Shown: positions 48,933 to 59,679 of the stretch, in pieces
Layout: every line of letters starts with the position of its first letter
Position numbering within the stretch: the stretch's first letter is position 1
NCBI RefSeq assembly: GCF_011808225.1
Contig: NZ_SOYS01000001.1
Location: forward strand, 62,001 to 126,000
Direction: 5' to 3'
Source of the DNA: Cedecea colo
GTDB lineage: Bacteria; Pseudomonadota; Gammaproteobacteria; Enterobacterales; Enterobacteriaceae
DNA length: 64,000 bases
Notes under the pieces: model-generated
Database searches by the model: none
Seen by the model: only the letters and a program-made list of their open reading frames with translations
What the model was told of the DNA's origin: nothing
Program-made: the position numbers and the translations under genes

Positions 48933-50770
48933 ACCTTCTCTGGTTAACCATTCTTTTGCCATTTATTGGCTTTGTATTGTTGGCATTTTCTCGTGGTCGC
49001 TGGTCGGAAAACCTGTCTGCTACGGTCGGGATTGGCTCTATCGGTCTGGCAGCGCTGGTCACCGCCATTGTGGGCGTTGATTTCTTTAACAATGGCCGTC
49101 AGGCGTTTGTTCAGCCGCTGTGGACCTGGATGTCGGTGGGCGATTTTAATATCGGCTTCAATCTGGTGCTCGACGGCCTGTCGCTGACCATGCTGTCCGT
49201 GGTCACGGGCGTTGGTTTCCTCATCCATATGTACGCCTCCTGGTATATGCGTGGGGAAGAGGGCTATTCCCGTTTCTTCGCGTACACCAACCTGTTTATC
49301 GCCAGCATGGTCGTGCTGGTGCTGGGCGATAACCTGCTGCTGATGTACCTCGGCTGGGAAGGCGTGGGTCTGTGCTCCTACCTGCTGATCGGCTTCTACT
49401 ACACCGATCCGAAGAACCTTGCTGCGGCCATGAAGGCGTTCGTGGTCACCCGCGTGGGTGACGTGTTCCTCGCTTTCGCGCTGTTCATCCTCTACAACGA
49501 GTTGGGTACGCTCAACTTCCGCGAAATGGTTGAGCTGGCGCCTGCGCACTTCGCTGAAGGCAATGAAATGCTGAAGTGGGCGACGCTGATGCTGTTAGGC
49601 GGTGCGGTGGGTAAATCTGCGCAGCTTCCTCTGCAAACCTGGCTTGCGGACGCGATGGCTGGCCCAACGCCGGTTTCGGCGCTGATCCACGCGGCCACCA
49701 TGGTTACCGCAGGCGTGTACCTGATCGCTCGTACTCACGGCCTGTTCCTGATGACGCCTGAAGTGCTGCATCTGGTCGGTATCGTGGGCGCGGTGACGCT
49801 GGTGATGGCAGGCTTTGCGGCTCTGGTGCAAACCGACATCAAACGCGTGCTGGCTTACTCCACTATGAGCCAGATTGGCTACATGTTCCTGGCGCTTGGC
49901 GTGCAGGCATGGGATGCGGCAATCTTCCACCTGATGACGCACGCATTCTTTAAAGCGCTGCTGTTCCTGTCGTCCGGTTCGGTTATTCTGGCCTGCCACC
50001 ACGAGCAAAACATCTTCAAAATGGGCGGTCTGCGCAAGTCGATTCCGCTGGTGTATGCCTGCTTCCTGGTCGGTGGCGCAGCGCTGTCTGCGCTGCCGCT
50101 GATTACAGCAGGCTTCTTCAGTAAGGACGAAATCCTTGCCGGCGCGATGGCGAACGGTCATATCAACCTGATGGTTGCGGGTCTGGTCGGGGCGTTTATG
50201 ACCTCTCTCTATACCTTCCGTATGATCTTCATCGTCTTCCACGGTAAAGAGCAGATCCACGCCCATGCGCTTAAAGGCATTACTCATCATCTGCCGCTGA
50301 TTGTGCTGCTGGTGCTGTCCACCTTCGTTGGCGCCATGATCGTTCCGCCATTAGCCGGTGTACTGCCAGAAACGACGGAGCTTGCGCACGGTAGCGTGCT
50401 GACGCTTGAGATTACCTCAGGCGTGGTAGCCATCGCCGGTATCCTGATTGCAGCCTGGCTGTGGCTGGGTAAACGCACTCTGGTAACGGCTATCGCTAAC
50501 AGCGCGCCGGGCCGTTTCTTTGGCACATGGTGGTTCCATGCCTGGGGCTTCGATTGGCTGTACGACAAAGTCTTCGTGAAGCCATACCTTGGCATCGCAT
50601 GGCTGCTCAAACGCGATCCGTTGAACTCGATGATGAACATTCCGGCAGTGCTTTCCCGCTTCGCAGGCCGTGGCCTGCTGGTGAGCGAGAACGGTTACCT
50701 GCGCTGGTATGTCGCATCCATGAGTATCGGTGCGGTGGTGGTTCTGGGCCTGCTGTTGGTCTTGCGCTAA
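48929..50770 (+). CDS. nuoL: NADH-quinone oxidoreductase subunit L
   Basis: 613-aa antiporter-like subunit at the distal end of the membrane arm, with the long lateral helix near the C-terminus. Signatures are the glutamate in [16 protein letters not shown], the [30 protein letters not shown] region and the lysine in [20 protein letters not shown]. About 16 helices. A 76-nt gap with a GC-rich hairpin separates it from nuoM. Confidence 0.97.
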   Translation: MNLLWLTILLPFIGFVLLAFSRGRWSENLSATVGIGSIGLAALVTAIVGVDFFNNGRQAFVQPLWTWMSVGDFNIGFNLVLDGLSLTMLSVVTGVGFLIHMYASWYMRGEEGYSRFFAYTNLFIASMVVLVLGDNLLLMYLGWEGVGLCSYLLIGFYYTDPKNLAAAMKAFVVTRVGDVFLAFALFILYNELGTLNFREMVELAPAHFAEGNEMLKWATLMLLGGAVGKSAQLPLQTWLADAMAGPTPVSALIHAATMVTAGVYLIARTHGLFLMTPEVLHLVGIVGAVTLVMAGFAALVQTDIKRVLAYSTMSQIGYMFLALGVQAWDAAIFHLMTHAFFKALLFLSSGSVILACHHEQNIFKMGGLRKSIPLVYACFLVGGAALSALPLITAGFFSKDEILAGAMANGHINLMVAGLVGAFMTSLYTFRMIFIVFHGKEQIHAHALKGITHHLPLIVLLVLSTFVGAMIVPPLAGVLPETTELAHGSVLTLEITSGVVAIAGILIAAWLWLGKRTLVTAIANSAPGRFFGTWWFHAWGFDWLYDKVFVKPYLGIAWLLKRDPLNSMMNIPAVLSRFAGRGLLVSENGYLRWYVASMSIGAVVVLGLLLVLR

Positions 50771-50778
50771 TTCAACGT

Positions 50779-50801
50779 TTCCTCCCCCGCCGGGGGAGGA
50801 A
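50779..50801 (+). promoter_or_regulatory. Hairpin between nuoL and nuoM
   Basis: TTCCTCCCCC / GGGGGAGGAA, a perfect 10-bp stem with a GCC loop, 9 nt after the nuoL stop. No T-run follows. It could tune transcript processing between the two antiporter-like subunit genes. Confidence 0.5.
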
Positions 50802-50846
50802 GGTGAGTGATGTTTTGGTTTATTTTGACTTAGGGACACAAATGCC

Positions 50847-52376
50847 ATGCTATTACCCTGGCTAATATTAATCCCCTTTATTGGCGGCTTCTTCTGCTGG
50901 CAAACCGAGCGCTTCGGCGTAAAAGTGCCGCGTTGGATCGCGCTGGTGACCATGGGGCTGACACTGGCGCTTTCGCTGCAACTGTGGTTGCAGGGCGGCT
51001 ATTCTCTGACGCAGGCTGCGGGTTTACCGCAGTGGCAGTCAGAATTTGTCCTGCCGTGGATCCCACGTTTCGGGATTGAAATCCACCTGGCGCTGGACGG
51101 CCTGTCGCTGCTGATGGTCGTACTGACCGGTCTGCTTGGCGTGCTGGCAGTACTCTGTTCCTGGAATGAAATCGAAAAATATCAGGGCTTCTTCCACCTC
51201 AACCTGATGTGGATCCTCGGTGGCGTTATCGGCGTGTTCCTTGCCATCGACATGTTCCTGTTCTTCTTCTTCTGGGAAATGATGCTGGTGCCGATGTACT
51301 TCCTGATTGCGCTGTGGGGCCATAAAGCCTCCGACGGGAAGACGCGTATTACCGCCGCAACCAAGTTCTTCATCTATACCCAGGCAAGCGGTCTGGTAAT
51401 GTTGATTGCGATTCTGGGCCTGGTATTCGTGCACTACAACGCAACCGGCGTCTGGACTTTCAACTACGAGCTGCTGCTGAAAACGCCGATGTCCCACGGC
51501 GTGCAATGGCTGCTGATGCTGGGCTTCTTCATCGCTTTTGCGGTGAAAATGCCGGTGGTTCCGCTGCACGGCTGGCTGCCGGACGCGCACTCCCAGGCAC
51601 CAACGGCGGGTTCCGTTGACCTGGCAGGTATCCTGCTGAAAACCGCGGCCTACGGTCTGCTGCGCTTCTCCCTGCCGCTGTTCCCGGAAGCTTCTGCCGA
51701 ATTCGCTCCAGTCGCTATGTGGCTGGGTGTCATCGGTATCTTCTACGGCGCGTGGATGGCCTTCGCACAAACCGATATCAAGCGTCTGATTGCTTACACC
51801 TCCGTTTCCCATATGGGCTTCGTGCTGATTGCCATTTATACCGGCAGCCAACTGGCCTACCAGGGCGCGGTTATCCAGATGATTGCTCACGGTCTGTCCG
51901 CGGCGGGTATGTTCATCATCTGCGGTCAGCTCTATGAGCGTCTGCACACCCGTGATATGCGCCTGATGGGCGGCCTGTGGAACAAAATTAAATGGTTGCC
52001 GGGTCTGTCGATGTTCTTTGCTGTGGCAACCCTTGGGATGCCGGGCACCGGTAACTTCGTTGGCGAGTTCATGATCCTGTTCGGCAGCTTCCACATTGTG
52101 CCGGTCATTACCGTGGTATCGACCTTCGGTCTGGTGTTTGCCTCTGTTTATTCTCTGGCGATGCTGCATCGCGCCTACTTCGGTAAAGCGAAGAGCGAAA
52201 TCAGCGATAAGCAGCTGCCGGGGATGTCGCTGCGCGAGTTCTTTATCATCCTGTTGCTGGTGGTGCTGTTAGTCCTGCTGGGCTTCTGGCCACAGCCGAT
52301 TCTGGATACCTCGCACGCTGCGATGAGCAATGTGCAGCAGTGGTTCACCAGTTCAATTTCAACTACAAGGCCGTAA
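50847..52376 (+). CDS. nuoM: NADH-quinone oxidoreductase subunit M
   Basis: 509-aa antiporter-like proton-pumping subunit with about 14 helices. Key signatures are the glutamate in FFWEMMLVPMYFLIALWG, VKMPVVPLHGWLPDAHSQAPTAGSVDLAGILLK, and FAQTDIKRLIAYTSVSHMGF with the central lysine. Start follows GGGACA; nuoN begins 6 nt after its stop. Confidence 0.97.
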   Translation: MLLPWLILIPFIGGFFCWQTERFGVKVPRWIALVTMGLTLALSLQLWLQGGYSLTQAAGLPQWQSEFVLPWIPRFGIEIHLALDGLSLLMVVLTGLLGVLAVLCSWNEIEKYQGFFHLNLMWILGGVIGVFLAIDMFLFFFFWEMMLVPMYFLIALWGHKASDGKTRITAATKFFIYTQASGLVMLIAILGLVFVHYNATGVWTFNYELLLKTPMSHGVQWLLMLGFFIAFAVKMPVVPLHGWLPDAHSQAPTAGSVDLAGILLKTAAYGLLRFSLPLFPEASAEFAPVAMWLGVIGIFYGAWMAFAQTDIKRLIAYTSVSHMGFVLIAIYTGSQLAYQGAVIQMIAHGLSAAGMFIICGQLYERLHTRDMRLMGGLWNKIKWLPGLSMFFAVATLGMPGTGNFVGEFMILFGSFHIVPVITVVSTFGLVFASVYSLAMLHRAYFGKAKSEISDKQLPGMSLREFFIILLLVVLLVLLGFWPQPILDTSHAAMSNVQQWFTSSISTTRP

Positions 52377-52382
52377 TTCGCC

Positions 52383-53840
52383 ATGACTATAACTCCTCAA
52401 CATTTGACTGCGCTGCTACCGCTGTTGATCGTCGGATTGACGGTGGTGGTTGTGATGCTCTCCATAGCGTGGCGACGCGACCATTTTGTCAATGCAACTT
52501 TGTCCGTAATCGGTCTTAACGCCGCGCTGGTTTCCCTGTGGTTTGTAGGGCAGGCGGGTGCGATGGACGTCACTCCGCTGATGCGCGTTGACGGCTATGC
52601 CATGCTCTATACCGGCCTGGTGCTGCTGGCAAGCCTTGCCACCTGTACGTTCGCCTATCCGTGGTTGCAGGGTTATACCGACAACCGCGAAGAGTTCTAC
52701 CTGCTGGTGCTGATTGCAGCCATGGGCGGCATTCTGCTGGCTAACGCAAACCATCTGGCCGCGCTGTTCCTCGGCATTGAATTGATTTCACTGCCGCTGT
52801 TCGGCCTGATTGGCTATGCCTTCCGTCAGAAACGATCGCTGGAAGCGAGCATCAAGTACACCATCCTGTCTGCCGCAGCCTCTTCATTCCTGCTGTTTGG
52901 TATGGCGCTGGTGTACGCAGAGTCCGGCAGCCTGTCGTTTGTCAGCCTCGGCAAGAGCCTGGCGGACAACCTGCTGCACGAGCCGCTGCTGCTGGCGGGT
53001 CTGGGCCTGATGATTGTTGGCCTCGGCTTTAAACTTTCTCTGGTGCCGTTCCACCTGTGGACGCCGGACGTATACCAGGGCGCACCTGCTCCGGTTTCCA
53101 CCTTCCTGGCAACCGCCAGTAAAATCGCCATCTTTGGCTTGGTGATGCGTCTGTTCCTCTATGCGCCGGTGGGCAACAGCGAAGCCGTACGCGTGGTGCT
53201 GGGCCTTATCGCCTTCGTCTCCATCATCTTCGGTAACCTGATGGCGCTGAGCCAGACCAATATCAAACGTCTGCTCGGCTACTCCTCCATCGCCCACCTG
53301 GGTTATCTGATGGTGGCGCTGATTGCTCTGCAAAGCGGCGGCATGTCGATGGAATCCGTGGGCGTTTATCTGGCAGGTTACCTGTTCAGCAGCCTCGGCG
53401 CATTCGGCGTGGTTAGCCTGATGTCCAGCCCGTACCGTGGCCCGGATGCAGATTCCCTGTACTCCTACCGTGGTCTGTTCTGGCATAAGCCAATCCTGTC
53501 TGCGGTGATGACGGTGATGATGCTTTCTCTGGCCGGTATCCCAATGACGCTGGGCTTTATCGGTAAGTTCTACATCATCGCGGTAGGCGTGCAGGCGCAC
53601 CTGTGGTGGCTGACCGGCGCAGTTGTGCTGGGCAGCGCCATCGGCCTTTACTACTACCTCCGTGTGACGGTGAGCCTGTATCTGAGCGCGCCTCAGCAGC
53701 TCAACCGCGATACTCCAGGAAACTGGGCGCTTACCGCAGGCGGCGTGGTAGTGCTGATCTCTGCCGTGCTGGTACTGCTGCTGGGCGTTTATCCGCAGCC
53801 GCTTATCGACCTGGTACAGTTGGCGAAGCCGTTAATGTAA
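52383..53840 (+). CDS. nuoN: NADH-quinone oxidoreductase subunit N
   Basis: 485-aa antiporter-like subunit, the third of the L/M/N series. Signatures are [52 protein letters not shown] and [20 protein letters not shown]. Same length and start ([18 protein letters not shown]) as E. coli. Last nuo gene, followed by a strong terminator. Confidence 0.97.
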   Translation: MTITPQHLTALLPLLIVGLTVVVVMLSIAWRRDHFVNATLSVIGLNAALVSLWFVGQAGAMDVTPLMRVDGYAMLYTGLVLLASLATCTFAYPWLQGYTDNREEFYLLVLIAAMGGILLANANHLAALFLGIELISLPLFGLIGYAFRQKRSLEASIKYTILSAAASSFLLFGMALVYAESGSLSFVSLGKSLADNLLHEPLLLAGLGLMIVGLGFKLSLVPFHLWTPDVYQGAPAPVSTFLATASKIAIFGLVMRLFLYAPVGNSEAVRVVLGLIAFVSIIFGNLMALSQTNIKRLLGYSSIAHLGYLMVALIALQSGGMSMESVGVYLAGYLFSSLGAFGVVSLMSSPYRGPDADSLYSYRGLFWHKPILSAVMTVMMLSLAGIPMTLGFIGKFYIIAVGVQAHLWWLTGAVVLGSAIGLYYYLRVTVSLYLSAPQQLNRDTPGNWALTAGGVVVLISAVLVLLLGVYPQPLIDLVQLAKPLM

Positions 53841-53858
53841 GCTGAGCCACAAAGCTCT

Positions 53859-53886
53859 AAACCGCCGCTTGTCGGCGGTTTTTTTT
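53859..53886 (+). terminator. Intrinsic terminator of the nuo operon
   Basis: AAACCGCCG / CGGCGGTTT with a CTTGT loop, running into eight Ts. Only 3 bp before the convergent rbn stop. Confidence 0.92.
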
Positions 53887-53889
53887 CGC

Positions 53890-54804
53890 TCAGATTTTGA
53901 CGGTCAGAAAATCCTCAGCCGCCACGGTAGCCGGGAAAATATTTCTGCATTCGTTGAGTAAAGCTTCACACCCTGTCTGGTCGTAGCGGGAACTGAAATG
54001 GGTTATCACCAGTTGGCCGACGCCTGCGGCTTTCGCCAGTGCCGCAGCCTGTACGGAGGTGGAGTGGCCGCGGCTGTTGGCCTTTTCTTCCATCGAGGCT
54101 TCAAGCGTTGTTTCATGCACCATGACATCCACGCCGTTTGCCAGCGCCAGTCCTGCTGGCGTCGGGCCGGTATCCCCGAAGATAGCCAGCGTTTTCCCTT
54201 TCCGGGGCGCACCCAGATAATCCATACCATTCAGAATACGTCCATCCTCAAGAGTAACCGTTTCACCGCGCTTGAGACGTTGAAAAATTGGCCCCGGACG
54301 CACGCCCTGCGCCATTAGACGCGGCGCATCAAGCGCGCCGGGTTTGTCGTGTTGCTCAATACGATAGCCATAACATTCAACTGGATGGGTTAACGGGAAG
54401 GCGATAACGCGAAACTCGTCGTCACAAAAAATTTCGCCTGCGCTAATTTCTGTCACCTGAAGAGGGAAGGCTGTCCAGGAACCGCTAAGCTGCAAAGCCA
54501 TCTCAATAAACTGGCGTATGCCTTGCGGACCATAAATCGTTAAAGGCGCATCGTTACCCGCCATCGACCGGCTGCACAGCAGGCCCGGCAGGCCAAAAAT
54601 ATGGTCGCCGTGCAGATGCGTAATAAAGATCTTGCTGAATTTACCGGGGTTAAACACGGTGTTCAGCATCTGGTGTTGCGTTCCTTCACCGCAGTCAAAC
54701 AGCCAGAGATGAGGCTGATTATTCATCGGATTAAAAACTATCGCGCTGACGTTGCGCGTTTTGCAAGGCACGCCCGCTGAAGTACCTAAAAAAGTTAACT
54801 CCAT
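53890..54804 (-). CDS. rbn: Ribonuclease BN/Z (tRNA 3'-processing endonuclease)
   Basis: Metallo-beta-lactamase-fold RNase (ElaC) that trims tRNA 3' ends. 304 aa. The zinc motif HLHGDH is in [15 protein letters not shown]; further ligands are in [18 protein letters not shown] and [10 protein letters not shown]. The [13 protein letters not shown] stretch is typical of the short ElaC form. The ATG at 54804 follows AAGGA and matches [11 protein letters not shown]; the frame extends seven codons upstream. Convergent with nuoN, because the E. coli genes yfbK-yfbP and elaD between them are absent. Confidence 0.95.
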   Translation of the reverse strand: MELTFLGTSAGVPCKTRNVSAIVFNPMNNQPHLWLFDCGEGTQHQMLNTVFNPGKFSKIFITHLHGDHIFGLPGLLCSRSMAGNDAPLTIYGPQGIRQFIEMALQLSGSWTAFPLQVTEISAGEIFCDDEFRVIAFPLTHPVECYGYRIEQHDKPGALDAPRLMAQGVRPGPIFQRLKRGETVTLEDGRILNGMDYLGAPRKGKTLAIFGDTGPTPAGLALANGVDVMVHETTLEASMEEKANSRGHSTSVQAAALAKAAGVGQLVITHFSSRYDQTGCEALLNECRNIFPATVAAEDFLTVKI

Positions 54805-54881
54805 GGTTTCCTTTTGCTCCGGCAACCGCTAAAAAACCTTTAGTATAAGCCATCTATTATGCCGCAATCAGGAGCGCAACC

Positions 54882-55331
54882 ATGATCCACTGGCAGGACC
54901 TGCATCATTCCGAGCTTGATGTCCCTTCTTTGTACACCGTGCTGGCGCTGCGCAACGCGGTCTTTATCGTTGAACAAAACTGCCCGTATCAGGACCTTGA
55001 CGGCGAAGACCTGGCGGGAGAAAACCGGCATCTGTTGGGCTGGCGTGACGGCAAGCTGGTGGCCTATGCCAGAATGCTGAAAAGCGATAACGAACTGGAG
55101 CCGGTGGTGATTGGTCGCGTGATCGTTGATCCGGGTATGCGCGGCGAAAAATTGGGCTATAAGCTGATGGAGCAGGCGCTGGCTTCATGCCAGCAGCACT
55201 GGCCGGACAGCACGATTTATCTCGGGGCGCAGGCGCATCTGCAATCGTTCTATGCTCACTTTGGTTTTAAGCCCGTGACCGAAGTTTATGATGAGGACGG
55301 CATCCCCCACGTTGGCATGGCAAATCGTTAA
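54882..55331 (+). CDS. elaA: GNAT-family acetyltransferase ElaA
   Basis: 149-aa GCN5-related N-acetyltransferase; substrate unknown. Homology to E. coli ElaA covers the whole length: LRNAVFIVEQNCPYQDLDGEDLAGENRHLLGW, then the acetyl-CoA-binding strand VIGRVIVDPGMRGEKLGYKLMEQAL and FYAHFGFKPVTEVYDEDGIPH. It is 4 aa shorter at the C-terminus. Divergent from rbn; AGGAGCG before the ATG. Confidence 0.93.
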   Translation: MIHWQDLHHSELDVPSLYTVLALRNAVFIVEQNCPYQDLDGEDLAGENRHLLGWRDGKLVAYARMLKSDNELEPVVIGRVIVDPGMRGEKLGYKLMEQALASCQQHWPDSTIYLGAQAHLQSFYAHFGFKPVTEVYDEDGIPHVGMANR

Positions 55332-55425
55332 GGCCTGACAAGAGGCGAAAATGAGCGCCATTGTCTATAGTTAGCGGACGAGCACATTTCCTTTCCTTTT
55401 TGTGGAAATAACACGGAGAAAAATA

Positions 55426-55725
55426 ATGCAACCGTATGAATCTCGTCTTGATGATGATCTGACCCTGCTTAGTGAAACGCTTGAGGAAGTCCTGCGTTCT
55501 TCCGGCGATCCGGCGGATCAAAAGTATATCGAACTAAAAGAACGTGCCGAGCAGGCGCTTAACGATGTCAAAGCGCGCGTCAGTAACGCTTCCGACACGT
55601 ACTATTATCGCGCCAAACAAGCCGTTTACCGTGCCGATGATTACGTCCGTGAAAAACCCTGGCAGGGGATTGGCGTAGGTGCCGCCGCAGGGCTGGTGCT
55701 TGGGCTGCTGTTAGCCCGTCGCTAA
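55426..55725 (+). CDS. elaB: DUF883 membrane-anchored ribosome-associated protein ElaB
   Basis: 99-aa protein with a soluble amphipathic helical region (LDDDLTLLSETLEEVLRSSGDPADQKYIELKERAEQ in parts) and a C-terminal membrane anchor, GIGVGAAAGLVLGLLLARR. In E. coli it is stress-induced, in stationary phase binds ribosomes at the inner membrane, and is paralogous to YqjD and YgaM. The ATG at 55426 with GGAGA fits; the frame continues upstream without homology. Ends at an intrinsic terminator. Confidence 0.93.
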   Translation: MQPYESRLDDDLTLLSETLEEVLRSSGDPADQKYIELKERAEQALNDVKARVSNASDTYYYRAKQAVYRADDYVREKPWQGIGVGAAAGLVLGLLLARR

Positions 55726-55774
55726 GGCAACGCTGGCGCACTTTACAGCGTGCGCCGGATAAAATGAAATCTTA

Positions 55775-55798
55775 CCCACCGGGTGGGATTTTTTTTTA
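55775..55798 (+). terminator. Intrinsic terminator after elaB
   Basis: CCCACC-G-GGTGGG hairpin followed by a run of nine Ts. The Ts lie just upstream of the menF leader. Confidence 0.88.
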
Positions 55799-55848
55799 TT
55801 GTCATAACCACGTATAATCAGGGGTTTTTCAGGGAAGGTGAGGTAAAC

Positions 55849-57150
55849 GTGAATTCAGTGACCGTCGCGCTGCAACGGCTCCAGCTTGCATTGACAGAAG
55901 AATTTGCGGACGAACCCGGCCTTAAGCGCCTGGGTGTCGACGTCACCTTAAGCGATGATTCCGATCCGCTAGCCTGGCTTGCCTGCCAGCGTCTTTATCC
56001 GCAATTTTACTGGCAGCAAAGAGATGGCAATGACGAAGTTGCCGCGCTTGGCGCCGTACGTCAGTTTAACGCTCTGGCCGATGCGCAGGCCTTTCTGAAT
56101 ACCTGGCCGCAAACGCCCTCGCTGCGTATCTGGGGGCTTAATGCCTTCGATCCGGCGCAGGGCTTTTTGTTTTTGTCGCGCCTTGAGTGGCGGCGAAAAG
56201 GGGGCGAGGCCTGCCTGTGGCTTCATCTTTACAGCGAAACATCCTTAAGGGATGACGCGCGAGAAGCCGCGGCTTTTCTTGAGCAAATCCTTGCGGCTAA
56301 GCCCCTGCTTCCTCTTCATCTGCAATGCCTGAGCGAACATCATCAGCCAGGCCAGGATGAATGGCACGCGTTGATTGGCAAGGCTACGGTCGCGATTGGC
56401 CGCGGTGAGATGGAAAAAGTAGTGCTGGCGCGCGCCACCGATCTGCACTTTTCCGCGCCGGTTTCCGCTGCGGGATTTATGGCCGCCAGCCGGCGGGTCA
56501 ATTTCCACTGCTACCACTTCCTCATGGTGTTTGATGCCCATAGCGCTTTTCTTGGCTCAAGCCCGGAGCGGCTATGGCGGCGCATTGATTCCGCCCTGCG
56601 TACGGAAGCCTTAGCCGGAACCGTCGCTAACCACGTTGAGGATTACCACGCCTGGTCTTTAGGCCAGTGGCTGCTAAAAGATGACAAAAATCAGCGCGAA
56701 AATATGCTGGTTGTGGAAGATATCTGCCAGCGCCTGAAACAGACAGTAGGCGTGCTGGACGTGCTGCCTGCGCAGGTGGTTCGCCTGCGTAAAGTACAGC
56801 ACCTGCGTCGTTGTATCTGGACAGAACTGCTTAAGGCGGACGACGCCGTTTGCCTCGAACAACTGCAACCCACGGCGGCCGTAGCTGGTCTGCCGCGCGA
56901 GGCGGCCAGGTCATTCATTAATGACTTTGAACCATTCGAGCGTGAATGGTACGCGGGATCGGCGGGATACCTTTCCCGTCATCAAACGGAGTTTTGTGTC
57001 GCGCTGCGCTCGGCAAAAATTACCGGCGCTACGGTCAGGCTGTATGCCGGAGCGGGCATTGTCGCGGGTTCGGATGCGGCTCAGGAGTGGCAGGAAATAG
57101 AAAATAAAGCCGCCGGACTGCGCACCTTATTGACCAGAACAGCCTTCTGA
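55849..57150 (+). CDS. menF: Isochorismate synthase, menaquinone-specific
   Basis: Converts chorismate to isochorismate, the first step of menaquinone synthesis. 433 aa. The chorismate-binding domain is in the C-terminal two thirds: the general-base lysine in MEKVVLARATDLHF, FLGSSPERLWR, EALAGTVANH, and the metal/acid glutamates in VVEDICQRL and AGAGIVAGSDAAQEWQEIENKAAGL. The GTG at 55849 with GGTGAGGT is chosen; the frame extends upstream into the terminator region. The N-terminal 170 residues are less conserved. Confidence 0.94.
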   Translation: MNSVTVALQRLQLALTEEFADEPGLKRLGVDVTLSDDSDPLAWLACQRLYPQFYWQQRDGNDEVAALGAVRQFNALADAQAFLNTWPQTPSLRIWGLNAFDPAQGFLFLSRLEWRRKGGEACLWLHLYSETSLRDDAREAAAFLEQILAAKPLLPLHLQCLSEHHQPGQDEWHALIGKATVAIGRGEMEKVVLARATDLHFSAPVSAAGFMAASRRVNFHCYHFLMVFDAHSAFLGSSPERLWRRIDSALRTEALAGTVANHVEDYHAWSLGQWLLKDDKNQRENMLVVEDICQRLKQTVGVLDVLPAQVVRLRKVQHLRRCIWTELLKADDAVCLEQLQPTAAVAGLPREAARSFINDFEPFEREWYAGSAGYLSRHQTEFCVALRSAKITGATVRLYAGAGIVAGSDAAQEWQEIENKAAGLRTLLTRTAF

Positions 57151-57232
57151 ATGACACATTACTGGTTCATATCAATATATTCACTCCAGCAATAATTATA
57201 ATGAGTCAGCAAAATTGACTCAGGACCTGAAT

Positions 57233-58900
57233 ATGTCGATAAGCTCTTTTAACCGCCGTTGGGCGCAGGTGATCCTTGAAGCGCTCACCCGCCACAGCGT
57301 GCGCCACGTTTGCATCGCCCCAGGCTCGCGCTCTACGCCGCTGACCTTAACGGCCGCTGAGAATCCGGCTTTTGTTTGCCATACCCATTTTGATGAGCGC
57401 GGATTAGGGCACCTCGCATTAGGCCTGGCGAAAGCCAGCGGCCAGCCTGTCGCGGCGATCGTCACCTCCGGCACGGCGGTAGCTAATCTGTATCCTGCGC
57501 TGATTGAAGCGGGACTTACCGGTGAAAAACTCATCCTGTTAACGGCAGACCGTCCGCCGGAACTTATCGATTGCGGTGCCAACCAGGCTATCCGTCAGCC
57601 GGGTATGTTTGGCTCGCATCCAACCGTCAGCGTGAACCTGCCTCGTCCCACGCAGGATATCCCCGCGCGCTGGCTGGTTTCCACCATCGACAGCGCTCTG
57701 GGCCAGCAAACCGGCGGCGTGCATATCAATTGCCCCTTTGCGGAGCCGCTTTACGGCGCGCCGGATGACGCCGGGATTAGCTGGCAAAAAGCGCTGGCAG
57801 ACTGGTGGCAGAGCGATAAGCCCTGGCTGCGAGAAACCTACGGTCGTGAGAGCGTCAAACAGCGCGACTGGTTTTTCTGGCGGCAGAAACGTGGCGTTGT
57901 CGTTGCCGGCCGCATGAGCGCGGAAGAGGGCGAGCGGGTAGCAGCATGGGCAAAAATGCTCGGCTGGCCGCTGATAGGCGATGTGCTCTCGCAAACCGGA
58001 CAGCCTTTACCCTGCGCCGATCTCTGGCTGAGTAACGGCCAGGCGACGACGGAACTGGCGCGCGCGCAAATCATTATCCAGTTTGGCAGCAGCCTGACGG
58101 GCAAGCGCTTATTACAGTGGCAGGCAACCTGCACGCCGGAAGAGTACTGGTTAATCGACCCGCTTCCCGGCAGGCTCGATCCCGCTAACCATCGCGGCCG
58201 CCGTTTATCCTGTAATATTGCGGACTGGCTGGAGCTGCATCCCGCCGAAAAACGTCCTTCCTGGGCAGAAAAGCTGGCGCCGCTGGCGCGTCTTGCTCAG
58301 GACGCCGTCGCCCTCGGCACCGCTGAATTTGGTGAGACGCAGGTGGCTGCCCGCCTGCCTCAACTGCTGCCGGAGGCGGGGCAACTGTTTGTCGGTAACA
58401 GCCTGGTGGTGCGGCTTGTCGATGCGTTTGCGCAGTTACCGGCGGGTTATCCGGTCTACAGCAACCGGGGGGCGAGCGGCATCGACGGACTGTTATCCAC
58501 TGCCGCTGGCGTACAGCGCGCCACTGCCCGTTCCACGCTGGCGATTGTTGGCGATCTCTCCGCGCTGTACGACATGAATTCCCTGGCGTTGCTGCGCAAG
58601 GTTTCCGCGCCCTTTGTCCTGCTTATCGTAAACAACAACGGTGGACAAATTTTCTCGCTCCTTCCGACGCCCGAGCAAGAGCGTGAACGTTTCTACTGCA
58701 TGCCGCAGGATGTGAATTTCTCCCATGCGGCGGCGATGTTCAGCCTGGCTTATTACCATCCGGGCTCGTGGAGCGAACTACAGGAGGTGGTGAGCAGGGC
58801 ATGGCTTTGGCCGCAGGCCACCATCGTCGAAATCACCGTGCCGGAAACGGACGGCGCGCGGACGCTGCAAAACTTGCTTGCGCAGGTTAGCCAGGCATGA
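57233..58900 (+). CDS. menD: SEPHCHC synthase
   Basis: Thiamine-diphosphate enzyme joining isochorismate and 2-oxoglutarate to 2-succinyl-5-enolpyruvyl-6-hydroxy-3-cyclohexene-1-carboxylate. 555 aa. Visible are the TPP-activating Glu region [16 protein letters not shown], the substrate arginine segment [32 protein letters not shown] and the metal/TPP motif [16 protein letters not shown]...[14 protein letters not shown] at 57233 follows AGGA at 7 nt; an upstream TTG in frame is not needed. Overlaps menH by 4 nt. Confidence 0.96.
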   Translation: MSISSFNRRWAQVILEALTRHSVRHVCIAPGSRSTPLTLTAAENPAFVCHTHFDERGLGHLALGLAKASGQPVAAIVTSGTAVANLYPALIEAGLTGEKLILLTADRPPELIDCGANQAIRQPGMFGSHPTVSVNLPRPTQDIPARWLVSTIDSALGQQTGGVHINCPFAEPLYGAPDDAGISWQKALADWWQSDKPWLRETYGRESVKQRDWFFWRQKRGVVVAGRMSAEEGERVAAWAKMLGWPLIGDVLSQTGQPLPCADLWLSNGQATTELARAQIIIQFGSSLTGKRLLQWQATCTPEEYWLIDPLPGRLDPANHRGRRLSCNIADWLELHPAEKRPSWAEKLAPLARLAQDAVALGTAEFGETQVAARLPQLLPEAGQLFVGNSLVVRLVDAFAQLPAGYPVYSNRGASGIDGLLSTAAGVQRATARSTLAIVGDLSALYDMNSLALLRKVSAPFVLLIVNNNGGQIFSLLPTPEQERERFYCMPQDVNFSHAAAMFSLAYYHPGSWSELQEVVSRAWLWPQATIVEITVPETDGARTLQNLLAQVSQA

Positions 58901-59679
58901 TTCTGCACGCCGTAGCCGCTTCTGGCCGCCGGGCTGATTTACCGTGCCTGGTCTGGCTGCACGGTTTTTTGGGCAGCGGGCAGGAATGGACCGGCTTTCA
59001 CGAAGCCTTTGCTGACTGGCCGCAGCTACGTGTGGACTTGCCCGGCCATGGCGGGTCAGCCGATATTACTGCGGACGGGTTTGCTGGCGTTGATAATTTA
59101 CTGCGTAAAACGCTCATTAGTTACAACATACTAAAATACTGGCTGGTGGGCTACTCCCTCGGCGGGCGCGTAGCGATGTATCACGCCTGCCAGAGCGAAA
59201 ACGCAGGTTTGCTTGGGCTGATTATCGAAGGCGGTCATCCCGGTCTTGCCGATGATGATGCCCGCAAAAACCGGCAGGCATCGGACCGCCGCTGGGCGCA
59301 GCGCTTCCTTCAGGCACCGCTCAGGGAAGCATTGCTGGACTGGTATCAGCAGCCGGTATTCAGTTCGCTGACCCATAAAGAGCGGGAAGAGCTAATCACA
59401 CTGCGTAGCCAGAATAACCCCGCGTCGCTCGCCGTGATGCTTGAATCCACCTCCCTTGGCGTCCAGCCCGACCTGCATGCGAGCTTACAGAAGCTACGCG
59501 TTCCTTTTCATTATATTTGTGGCGCGCGGGATGAAAAATTCCGCACCGTGGCGGAAAGCCTGAATCTCTCACCACATCTTATTCCCGCGGCCGGGCACAA
59601 CGCGCACAGGGAAAATCCTGCCGCATTCCGTGCCTGCCTGCTGACTTTATTGCGTCAACCTGTTGAGGAAACTCCATGA
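58897..59679 (+). CDS. menH: SHCHC synthase
   Basis: Alpha/beta-hydrolase-fold lyase that removes pyruvate from SEPHCHC to give 2-succinyl-6-hydroxy-2,4-cyclohexadiene-1-carboxylate. 260 aa (E. coli 252). The oxyanion region is [13 protein letters not shown], the catalytic Ser is in [13 protein letters not shown], the Asp in [11 protein letters not shown], and the His in [15 protein letters not shown]. Overlaps menD and menB by ATGA junctions. Confidence 0.95.
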   Translation: MILHAVAASGRRADLPCLVWLHGFLGSGQEWTGFHEAFADWPQLRVDLPGHGGSADITADGFAGVDNLLRKTLISYNILKYWLVGYSLGGRVAMYHACQSENAGLLGLIIEGGHPGLADDDARKNRQASDRRWAQRFLQAPLREALLDWYQQPVFSSLTHKEREELITLRSQNNPASLAVMLESTSLGVQPDLHASLQKLRVPFHYICGARDEKFRTVAESLNLSPHLIPAAGHNAHRENPAAFRACLLTLLRQPVEETP

